Positions 1 through 6,017 of a stretch of 8,650 nt of DNA are shown here, in pieces. Made by a program: the position numbers and the translations under genes. Location of the stretch: the NCBI GenBank assembly GCA_002497905.1, contig DAFJ01000046.1:1-8650 (forward strand), in the 5' to 3' direction. The stretch is from Euryarchaeota archaeon UBA251 (lineage in GTDB: Archaea > Thermoplasmatota > Poseidoniia > Poseidoniales > Thalassarchaeaceae). Positions within the stretch are counted from its first letter, which is position 1; the number at the start of each line of letters is the position of its first letter. The notes under the pieces were generated by a model. The model was given only the letters and a program-made list of their open reading frames with translations. It searched no databases and was not told the DNA's origin.

Positions 1-995
1 GTCTCAGTTTACATCTTGCATACAGAATCGGCAAGGTTTACTCCGCTGAACTTGCACGTAGAAGCGATGAAATCAAATTTATTCACGCAATTTCTCTTAA
101 TCCAAATGCTTTGAATGAAGGCAAAGTCCAGCCACTGCTCCCGGTCGCACCGGAACATCCTCCTCAATATCGATATCGTGCCATCCTCGTCGTCCTCTTT
201 CTCTTATTCACTGTCTTTGCAGCCTCATCGTACTATAAGCCGCAAAGAACGTCACATGACACTTCATGGGACTATGCCATGTTCCAGTCCGGATTCGAAA
301 ATCATCAAGGAATTTTACCGATGATGAGCGATATTTGTGGGGGCGACAGAGATAGTTGCGTCATTGAAAACGATCACGGGTCGCAAACCACAGATTTGGA
401 ACACAATAGGTTTAGTGATTGGCAACTAGAAGTCACAATAGGGCTATTGTTGCAGATGTTAATCATGTGGTTGGCAATATTTCCGGTGTTTATCGTGGTC
501 CGAGATAATGACAATTCTTCTGAAGCTTTGACGAAAGTGGCTCCAATCAGTTCGGCTTTAGAAAGAGAATACATCCCTTCTGTTTCAGAACTTGGCGGAG
601 TATTCGCTGAAGAGGATGGGTCACTCCAAATGGACAAGGTTCTCGAGATGTTGGAAGAGCAGATTAGAGAAGCGAGAGAGGAGGCACATGCACTCAAAGA
701 TGAACTTCAGGAGACTAAAGAGCAGATTGTAGTCCTTGAAGAGACGATTGAGAAGAAGGATGTCGAACTAACCGAGATGAGCCAAGTTAGGGACGAGGTT
801 GCTACAATCACTGAGAATATTGTAGCCGAAGGTGGCGACCCCAAGTTCAACATTCAGGACTCCGCCTTCTCTGGCGATTTTTATGCGGGTTCGAACCGAA
901 TCGGAACTCAAGTGATTAATGACCCAAGCGAGATTGCAAAAGCTGTGATAGAGGCATACAAGGCTGGAAGAAAAGAAAGATCGGTGGATGATTGA
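1..995 (+). CDS. Two-pass membrane protein with cytoplasmic coiled coil, 5'-partial
   Basis: I do not recognise this family. The first ATG/GTG/TTG in the frame is a TTG at 111, but the frame stays open and protein-like from base 3 (AYRIGKVYSAELARRSDEIK is encoded at 18-77). The gene therefore most likely begins outside the window, and at least 330 residues are visible. Counting from base 3, a soluble stretch comes first, then a membrane helix at about 60-77 (AILVVLFLLFTVFA). An external loop of about 65 residues follows, with a Cys pair (CGGDRDSC) that could form a disulfide. A second helix lies at about 144-167 (IGLLLQMLIMWLAIFPVFIVV). A strongly charged heptad-like coiled coil occupies about 208-262. 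The tail, beginning NIQDSAFSGDFYAGSN and containing QVINDPSEIAKAVIEAYKAG, looks like a conserved module, perhaps for oligomerisation. The stop overlaps the next gene by 8 bp, which suggests co-translation. Topology is inferred from hydrophobicity only; the function is unknown. Confidence 0.72.
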   Translation, partial: LSLHLAYRIGKVYSAELARRSDEIKFIHAISLNPNALNEGKVQPLLPVAPEHPPQYRYRAILVVLFLLFTVFAASSYYKPQRTSHDTSWDYAMFQSGFENHQGILPMMSDICGGDRDSCVIENDHGSQTTDLEHNRFSDWQLEVTIGLLLQMLIMWLAIFPVFIVVRDNDNSSEALTKVAPISSALEREYIPSVSELGGVFAEEDGSLQMDKVLEMLEEQIREAREEAHALKDELQETKEQIVVLEETIEKKDVELTEMSQVRDEVATITENIVAEGGDPKFNIQDSAFSGDFYAGSNRIGTQVINDPSEIAKAVIEAYKAGRKERSVDD

Positions 996-1620
996 ATTGT
1001 CTGACTCAGATTGGGGTAAATACGACCTAGGAAATATCATTCACGGTCCAGGTTCATACTATCTCAATGACCCATCCATAACTCAGAGATTTCCAGAGAT
1101 TACTACTGAGATGGAAGCATGGATGATGGTACGTCTACTTGTGGAAGAATCCGATGACAACCCTCCAGTGATGTGGCAATTGACAAATATCGGAAGTGGG
1201 CCTAGTCATCTGATTCTGCATCGAAGGAAATTTTTTGATCAGAATTTAGATGCAGATACTGGGAAACAACCATCTGATGTGGCGAATCTAATCATGTTGA
1301 ATTTTACTGGAAAACCTCATCCTTATGGCCATCCGGTCTATTACAAAGCTCAATCCTCGCTGCAAGACATGAGTGGTTCCGATACGATTCAAGATAAAAT
1401 CCAAGCGATTGGCCAGCGTAGCTTCCCTGACGACCCCCAAACAATTTGGCATATCGATAAGATCGATCGATCGTATGATGGAAATTACCTTGTTTTGACA
1501 AGTCCGGTACCTCACATAGGATACCAAAAGGTGATGTTCGTATTGACTTCATTTGATGTTAATAGTGTAAAGGAATGTCATGTCTTAGATGATAGGAAAT
1601 GGTTGTTGTTGTTCTCCTGA
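988..1620 (+). CDS. Hypothetical soluble protein coupled to the upstream membrane protein
   Basis: A 210-residue protein that I do not recognise. It has no signal peptide and no membrane helix, so it is probably cytoplasmic. The sequence mixes short strand-like stretches (VMWQLTNIG, LILHRRKFF, NYLVLTSPVP, KVMFVLTSFDV, KWLLLFS) with polar loops, which suggests an alpha/beta or mostly beta fold. No catalytic signature stands out. The ATG at 988 overlaps the upstream stop codon (ATGATTGA). That overlap, and the lack of any gap for a promoter, argue for one transcript with the membrane coiled-coil protein and perhaps a joint function. A weak GGTGG lies immediately before the ATG, so translation probably depends on re-initiation. 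The gene ends in TGA 33 bp before the preferred cupin start. It is real by length, coupling and the clean frame. Confidence 0.7.
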   Translation: MIELSDSDWGKYDLGNIIHGPGSYYLNDPSITQRFPEITTEMEAWMMVRLLVEESDDNPPVMWQLTNIGSGPSHLILHRRKFFDQNLDADTGKQPSDVANLIMLNFTGKPHPYGHPVYYKAQSSLQDMSGSDTIQDKIQAIGQRSFPDDPQTIWHIDKIDRSYDGNYLVLTSPVPHIGYQKVMFVLTSFDVNSVKECHVLDDRKWLLLFS

Positions 1621-1635
1621 AGAATACTGATGCAT

Positions 1636-1644
1636 AGGGGTGAG
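1636..1644 (+). promoter_or_regulatory. Ribosome-binding site of the cupin gene
   Basis: AGGGGTGAG matches the anti-Shine-Dalgarno type seen elsewhere in the window (GGAGGTGA before the polymerase gene). It ends 9 bp before the ATG at 1654. It lies downstream of the alternative ATG at 1630, and this decides the start. Confidence 0.65.
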
Positions 1645-1653
1645 AGTGTCATA

Positions 1654-2004
1654 ATGAATCTTAGAAAGAAATTCGGTTTATTCAGAGATCTTTGGAGTCC
1701 AAAGGTTGTTGGCGAAATTAACGACTATCAGGTAAAACTTGCAAAAATCGAAGGCGAGTTTGTTTGGCATCAGCATGACCACACTGACGAATTCTTCCTC
1801 GTGGTGGAGGGTTCTATGCGAATAGAGTACGAAAATCACCATGTGTCTCTCGATGAGGGGGATATCCACATTGTCCCAAAAGGTATCCGTCATCGGACAG
1901 TGGCTTATGAGGAGTGTTGGATTGTCATTATCGAGCCTCGAGATGTCGTGAATACTGGCGATGTGGACAGTGATATGACTGCGGAGAATGATGTCTGGAT
2001 CTGA
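1654..2004 (+). CDS. Small single-domain cupin protein
   Basis: A 116-residue cupin, a compact metal-binding beta-barrel. Cupin motif 1 is visible at residues 34-53: G34, H39, H41 and H43 in WHQHDHTDEFF, then E46 and G53. Motif 2 is visible at 69-80: G69, P75, G77 and H80 in GDIHIVPKGIRH. The histidines and E46 are the expected ligands of a divalent metal. The arrangement resembles mannose-6-phosphate-isomerase-like small cupins of unknown substrate, so no reaction can be assigned. The acidic tail after residue 97 is probably flexible. I prefer the ATG at 1654 over the in-frame ATG at 1630, because a strong AGGGGTGAG lies 9 bp before 1654 and the extra eight residues (MHRGESVI) add nothing to the fold. 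It probably ends the + strand cluster. Its TGA directly abuts the glyA stop on the other strand. Confidence 0.88.
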   Translation: MNLRKKFGLFRDLWSPKVVGEINDYQVKLAKIEGEFVWHQHDHTDEFFLVVEGSMRIEYENHHVSLDEGDIHIVPKGIRHRTVAYEECWIVIIEPRDVVNTGDVDSDMTAENDVWI

Positions 2005-3267
2005 TTACTCTTGGAAGCAGTAACGCACTTCTGTGAAGTCGGATCTTATTTGATTCACTCGTGTCTTGACTGTACTAGGGTCCTCCTGATCGATTAGAAC
2101 TCGCCTGAAGCAAGTGGCGACTTCTTCCATCTCAGTAGTTCCCATTCCGTGTCGTGTCAGTTCTTGGACACCTAGCCGGAGACCTGACGGAGTCATTGCT
2201 TTCGTGTCACCCGGAAGCATATTCATGTTCGTGATGATGCCCGCTTCTTCGAGCATGGCAGCAGCTTTTCGGCCAGCACCTGAATCAGTTTCACCGTGAC
2301 GAGTTAGTACCTGGTGACTCGCGGTGAAACCACGATCCTCGGCTAAAACATCGAATCCTTCAGTAGCCAGAGCGGCAGCCAGTGCCTTTGCGTTGCGTAC
2401 TGTGTCGCGAGCGTATTGTTTCCCGAATGCCTCAAACTCGGACAGGGCCACAACCTTGCCTGCGACATGATGCAGGTGGTAGGAGGAGTTAGTTCCAGGG
2501 AACACTGCATTGTTTAGGCGACGGTGAAACTTCTCATCATCATTATTGGACAGTAGGAATCCCCCTTGAGGTCCAGGGAATGTTTTGTGTGAGGATCCAG
2601 TCATTACGTCGGCACCTTCACGGAGTGGGTCTTGGAAGACGCCTCCTGCGATTAACCCGAGGACATGTGCTCCGTCATACATGACGCGGGCTCCGATCTC
2701 ATGAGCGACATCCGCGAGTTCTTCTAGTGGGGTTGGAAAGAGGAACACAGAAGCGCCGAATAGAGCAAGAGCCGGCTCAGTATCGCGAATCATCGCAGCA
2801 GCAGCATCGATGTCTGGCTCCATTCGGTCGATATCCCATGGGTATGTGTGCAGGTCTAGGCCGCGGAGGCCTACTGCGCCCATCTGAGCGTGAGATATGT
2901 GACCCCCGTCTGCAGTGGAAACAGCGGAGATTCGGTCTCCGGGCTTGACGAGTGCCTTGAGTGCCCCTATGTTCGATACTGTTCCCGAGGTCGGCTGGAT
3001 GTTGGCAAAGGATGAATTGAATACTTTCTGAGCTAGCTGGATTCCTATCGCCTCAATTGTATCGAAGTCGTCACAGCCCTGGTAGTACCGTTTTCCTGGA
3101 AGGCCTTCGGCATACCTCCCGTGCAAATCGCTGTTGCAGGCGCGACGAACTAGCGGCGAAATTACGTTTTCGCTTGCGATCATCGGGAACCCAGTGCCAT
3201 AATGTTCCCCGCTTCGGTCGACAGCATCCAATATCTGACTGATAGTACTTCGATGGTTATCGCTCAT
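2005..3267 (-). CDS. glyA: Serine hydroxymethyltransferase (glycine hydroxymethyltransferase)
   Basis: A 420-residue PLP enzyme of fold type I that interconverts serine and glycine and passes the one-carbon unit to a tetrahydropterin carrier. Whether that carrier is tetrahydrofolate or a methanopterin cannot be read from the sequence. Visible landmarks are ASENVISP at 31-38, RYAEGLPGKRYYQG at 51-64, the cofactor-contacting region with SGT at 94-96, and MYDGAHVLGLIAGG at 196-209 (D198 expected to hold the PLP pyridine nitrogen, H201 nearby). The Schiff-base lysine is K228 in TGSSHKTFPGPQGG. The length is typical for the archaeal branch, and the GASVFLFPTPLEELADVAHE region is of archaeal type. 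The ATG at 3267 gives the usual short N-terminus. The gene is single, divergent from the polymerase cassette, and meets the cupin stop to stop. Nothing about it appears defective. Confidence 0.97.
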   Translation of the reverse strand: MSDNHRSTISQILDAVDRSGEHYGTGFPMIASENVISPLVRRACNSDLHGRYAEGLPGKRYYQGCDDFDTIEAIGIQLAQKVFNSSFANIQPTSGTVSNIGALKALVKPGDRISAVSTADGGHISHAQMGAVGLRGLDLHTYPWDIDRMEPDIDAAAAMIRDTEPALALFGASVFLFPTPLEELADVAHEIGARVMYDGAHVLGLIAGGVFQDPLREGADVMTGSSHKTFPGPQGGFLLSNNDDEKFHRRLNNAVFPGTNSSYHLHHVAGKVVALSEFEAFGKQYARDTVRNAKALAAALATEGFDVLAEDRGFTASHQVLTRHGETDSGAGRKAAAMLEEAGIITNMNMLPGDTKAMTPSGLRLGVQELTRHGMGTTEMEEVATCFRRVLIDQEDPSTVKTRVNQIRSDFTEVRYCFQE

Positions 3268-3399
3268 TAATATGGTAATTACACCATCCCGTTCAAAGCC
3301 ATTCGTACGACAATGTATCTTGTGTTATAACTAGTTTCAGAACCCCCTCTCTGTCTCTTCAAATCGTTTGAAAGCGACTTCATTTGATTCCCAAAATCC
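3268..3399. promoter_or_regulatory. Divergent promoter region between glyA and the polymerase cassette
   Basis: This 132-bp gap must hold promoters for both glyA (leftward) and the small protein plus polymerase (rightward). The best archaeal TATA-like element is TTATAA at 3325-3330, which reads the same on both strands. On the - strand it follows GAAACTAG, a plausible B-recognition element, and would give a glyA leader of roughly 30 bases. On the + strand it would place a start near 3350, with about 50 bases of leader. I see no strong Shine-Dalgarno sequence before either ATG. The assignment rests on spacing and AT content only. Confidence 0.4.
3358..3372. repeat. Inverted repeat upstream of the polymerase cassette
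   Basis: TTCAAA (3358-3363) and TTTGAA (3367-3372) form perfect 6-bp arms around TCG. The element ends 27 bp before the ATG at 3400, between the candidate TATA box and the gene, where a dimeric repressor could act. Arms this short can occur by chance, so the operator role is only an inference. Confidence 0.3.
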
Positions 3400-3660
3400 A
3401 TGGGGCGGACAGTTGCGACTTGGCGCCTGCGTATCGAGCAGTGGATGGAACGTTGGCAAGATTTCCGTCGCCCGTTGAGTATCGAAGAAAAGCGGTCCTT
3501 TGATAGAATCCAGGCAGCGATTCGTTCGCATGCTTCTGCAGGAGGGCTCCTTCCTTCCGCTGATCCTCTTGAGCCGATATTCCTCTGTGCACTCCTTGAA
3601 CAGCAGATGGAGATAGATCGCCTTCGTCTACGTATCAAACGGATGGAGGGAGGTGAATGA
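3400..3660 (+). CDS. Small helical partner protein encoded upstream of PolB2
   Basis: An 86-residue, charged, mostly helical protein beginning MGRTVATWRLRIEQWMERW and ending in a helix rich in Arg, Lys and Glu (EQQMEIDRLRLRIKRMEGGE). From memory it resembles a short haloarchaeal family of similar length that starts MGRTNPTYRD and has a DP motif in the middle followed by a Q-rich C-terminal helix. Here the matching features are FRRPLS, FDRIQAAIRSHASAGG and ADPLEPIFLCALLEQQ. No enzymatic motif is visible, so a structural or adaptor role is likely. Its TGA overlaps the polymerase ATG (ATGA at 3657-3660), and its 3' end carries that gene's ribosome-binding site, so the two are translationally coupled and probably act together. 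The ATG at 3400 is supported by the recalled MGRT start; there is no clear Shine-Dalgarno sequence. Confidence 0.78.
   Translation: MGRTVATWRLRIEQWMERWQDFRRPLSIEEKRSFDRIQAAIRSHASAGGLLPSADPLEPIFLCALLEQQMEIDRLRLRIKRMEGGE
3645..3656 (+). promoter_or_regulatory. Ribosome-binding site of the PolB2-like polymerase gene
   Basis: GGAGGGAGGTGA contains two overlapping Shine-Dalgarno cores. The first, GGAGG at 3645-3649, lies 7 bp before the ATG at 3657, which is the better spacing. The second, GGAGGTGA, touches the ATG. It sits inside the last codons of the upstream gene, which supports coupled translation. Confidence 0.7.
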
Positions 3661-6017
3661 TTGAAGGATGGCTCCTTGATGTTAGGTTCGATGAGCAGAC
3701 AGAAAGAATGGTGTCTTGGGTAGTTGATAACGATGGAGAAACACATCAATTTTCGGAGCCATGGACCTGCACGGTACATGTGCGAGGTGAGCGACATCGT
3801 CTCGTGACGCTCTCCAAGACGTTGCAGCGATTAGAGTACAGAAACGCCTTCTCGGTTGCAAGCTGTCGCTTTGAGCGCCACCGTTTAGATATTGAATCGT
3901 CCGATTTGACAGAGGTTCTGGCTATCGACCTATATCGTTGTGATCGAGTCCCTGCTCTGGCACAGAACCTCCTTGCTGCAGGATCTTGGCATCATCTTGA
4001 GATTTTCTCCATCGACCCATCTGCATCACAGCGCTATATGATGGATCAAGGTTTACACCCCTTGGGTCGTGTTCGGATTGCAGGGAATCGACTAATATCG
4101 CAGGATTTTCCTATGACTGAGTATTGGGTGCCTCCGGAAGTTCGTGTACTTGAGATTCATGTCGAGTGTAGGGATACAAGCGGTCATCGTTCACCTGAAG
4201 CACCAATTCATTGGATTGATTTGACATCAGAAGATGCTAAATGGCGAATCGATGATGTGGAATTAGATCTGAGTATGGGAATTTTTCGTCTTCACCAAAT
4301 TGTGGAATCTGTTGATCCACATGTGATTCTCACTCAACAGGGAGATTGGATTGACATGCCTGCACTTCTGCGACTCTCTGAACGCGCCGGTCAACCCTTA
4401 CGATTGAGCCGCACAGATTACGATGGACGCCCTCGTTCTGGAGCACACATGGCTTGGAGTTACGGCCGCTTGCTTCGCAAAGAGGCAAAACATTCCCTCG
4501 ACGGCCGCATCCACATTTGTGCCCGCACCTCATTCGTCTTCAAGGAAGGTGGGATTGAGGGTTTGTTTGAACTGGCTCGTATATCTGGTATCCCGCCACA
4601 AGATATCGCCCGTCTCTCTCCCGGTTCCGCCATCTCTGCAATTCAAATTCGTCAGGCATTGATGGATGGAATCTTGATCCCATGGAGGAAGAACCGAGCG
4701 GAAGACATGAAGACCGCATTCGAACTACTTCGTATTGACCGTGGTGGCCTCTACTTAGACCCAAGCGTTGGTGTACATCGACACGTGGTTGAGATTGATT
4801 TCTCTAGTTTATTTCCGAGTATCATTGCGAGTCGAAACATCAGTCCTGAGACGATGGGCTGTGTCTGCTGCGACACTAAGAACACGGGTGCTTCACGTCT
4901 TGGTATACTACCTCTCGACATTGAGTCAACAACTCGCCTCATATCTGATCGTCAGGGCCTACCTGTTGAGCATCATCTCTCGGTGCCTAGGACCAACCTC
5001 CATACCTGCACGCGTCAGCACGGCTTTCTTGGCCGCGTGGTTACTCCAATCATCGAGCGACGTCGATGGCTCAAGTCCCGAATTCAAATCAAGGGTGACG
5101 AATGGGACCGTCGCCAGAATATCTTGAAATGGCTATTAGTTACTTGCTTCGGGTATACAGGGTATCGTAATGCTCGATTCGGAAGAATCGAGTGTCACGA
5201 AGCAATCTGCGCTTGGGCGCGAGAGATATTACTAGTTGCTATTGAAGAGTCGCAGAACGAGGGATGGAATGCTCTGCATGCCATTGTAGATTCGCTCTGG
5301 CTCCGAGATACCAAGGAACGAGACAAAGAGCAGCGTCGTTTGTCGCTTGATCGAGTTATTGCTCGAATTGAGGCACGAGTAGGCATATCTATCGATTTTG
5401 AAGATGAGTACGATTGGATTGCCTTTATTCCGAACCGAAGAAATGGAGTTGGAGCCCTAACAAAGTACTTCGGATATGGCGGCCAGGGATGGAAAATTCG
5501 CGGTATCGAAATGCGTCAGCATTCGACCTGTATTTGGATTCATAATCTTCAGAAAGATGCCTTGGGGCTTCTTCGCCAAGATCCCAGTTTTTCAGCTCAA
5601 GAGCGTGTTGTTTCGATGCTTCACCAGAGAATCGCTGAAATTCGAAGGGGAGATGTATCGTTGCAGGATTTGATCGTGTCGCGACGCGTCAACCGTACTA
5701 TTGAGGATTTCAAAGTGGTAAACCTCACTAATTGTGCACTGTGCCGTGCCCGTTGGCTTTCTCGTGAGATTCCACCCGGTCATCGGGTTCGGTTCGCTGT
5801 CGTTGGGAAGAGCCGAACCGCCCCAATCGATCGCATTCGCCTTGATTCAGAAATTAAAGGATCAACTGATTCTGTCAGAAAAGAGTGTGGAGATCCCGAT
5901 TATTATGTACCGATTGCGTTGCGATCTATATCGGCGATTCTCTCTGCCTTTGGATGGGATGAGCACCAGGTATCCAGTGGTTCTTCGAGAATACCTCTGC
6001 TCACGGATTGGTGTTGA
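3657..6017 (+). CDS. PolB2-class family B DNA polymerase, exonuclease-dead, altered motif C
   Basis: A 786-residue family B DNA polymerase with an N-terminal domain (about 1-150), degenerate exonuclease domain (160-340), palm and fingers (370-605) and thumb (645-770). Motif A is intact: D381 in EIDFSSLFPSII. Motif B keeps K491 but reads KWLLVTCFG where replicative enzymes have KxxxNSxYG. Motif C, normally YxDTDS, is HAIVDS (541-546), so one aspartate has become I543 while D545 remains. K603-Y604 match the KxY motif. Exo I lacks its Asp (H168-V169-E170), Exo II is QGDWID with D233 kept, and the Exo III region (about 321-330, SPGSAISAIQ) has no Asp. C402, C404, C405 and C451 lie between motifs A and B. 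These features match the archaeal PolB2 group, whose Sulfolobus member Dpo2 has been linked to damage-induced mutagenesis. I expect no proofreading and weak, specialised or structural polymerase function. It is coupled to the small protein upstream and convergent with a RadA-like gene. Confidence 0.9.
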   Translation: MIEGWLLDVRFDEQTERMVSWVVDNDGETHQFSEPWTCTVHVRGERHRLVTLSKTLQRLEYRNAFSVASCRFERHRLDIESSDLTEVLAIDLYRCDRVPALAQNLLAAGSWHHLEIFSIDPSASQRYMMDQGLHPLGRVRIAGNRLISQDFPMTEYWVPPEVRVLEIHVECRDTSGHRSPEAPIHWIDLTSEDAKWRIDDVELDLSMGIFRLHQIVESVDPHVILTQQGDWIDMPALLRLSERAGQPLRLSRTDYDGRPRSGAHMAWSYGRLLRKEAKHSLDGRIHICARTSFVFKEGGIEGLFELARISGIPPQDIARLSPGSAISAIQIRQALMDGILIPWRKNRAEDMKTAFELLRIDRGGLYLDPSVGVHRHVVEIDFSSLFPSIIASRNISPETMGCVCCDTKNTGASRLGILPLDIESTTRLISDRQGLPVEHHLSVPRTNLHTCTRQHGFLGRVVTPIIERRRWLKSRIQIKGDEWDRRQNILKWLLVTCFGYTGYRNARFGRIECHEAICAWAREILLVAIEESQNEGWNALHAIVDSLWLRDTKERDKEQRRLSLDRVIARIEARVGISIDFEDEYDWIAFIPNRRNGVGALTKYFGYGGQGWKIRGIEMRQHSTCIWIHNLQKDALGLLRQDPSFSAQERVVSMLHQRIAEIRRGDVSLQDLIVSRRVNRTIEDFKVVNLTNCALCRARWLSREIPPGHRVRFAVVGKSRTAPIDRIRLDSEIKGSTDSVRKECGDPDYYVPIALRSISAILSAFGWDEHQVSSGSSRIPLLTDWC

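Noticed and set aside
115..324. A 69-codon + strand frame starting ATG at 115
   Set aside because: It is out of frame with the long membrane-protein frame, which is open through the region and encodes clear membrane helices; the peptide is Ser/Arg-rich and shadow-like.
1461..1472. GATCGATCGATC, three tandem GATC units forming a palindrome
   Set aside because: It lies inside a coding region, is a simple tandem of a 4-bp palindrome, and no partner site or clustering is visible.
3272..3287. ATGGT and ACCAT arms flanking AATTAC just before glyA
   Set aside because: The 5-bp arms are too short to separate from chance in an AT-rich leader.
3333..3338. AGTTTC (+), and ATTTTC on the - strand at 6781-6786, matching the ANTTTC damage-response hexamer known from Sulfolobus
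   Set aside because: The motif is short and expected by chance in gaps of this size, and the host does not appear to be Sulfolobus-like, so there is no support for the same regulator.
3279..3797. A 172-codon - strand frame across the start of the polymerase cassette
   Set aside because: It is antisense to the small-protein and polymerase genes, is rich in Arg and Ser, shows no domain, and crosses the divergent promoter region. It is an antisense shadow.
3657..6017. Assignment of the polymerase to the main replicative PolB (PolB1/PolB3) or to a casposon or viral protein-primed polymerase
   Set aside because: The motif C and exonuclease losses rule out a normal replicative enzyme. No terminal-protein-priming insertions, Cas1 homolog or terminal inverted repeats are visible nearby.
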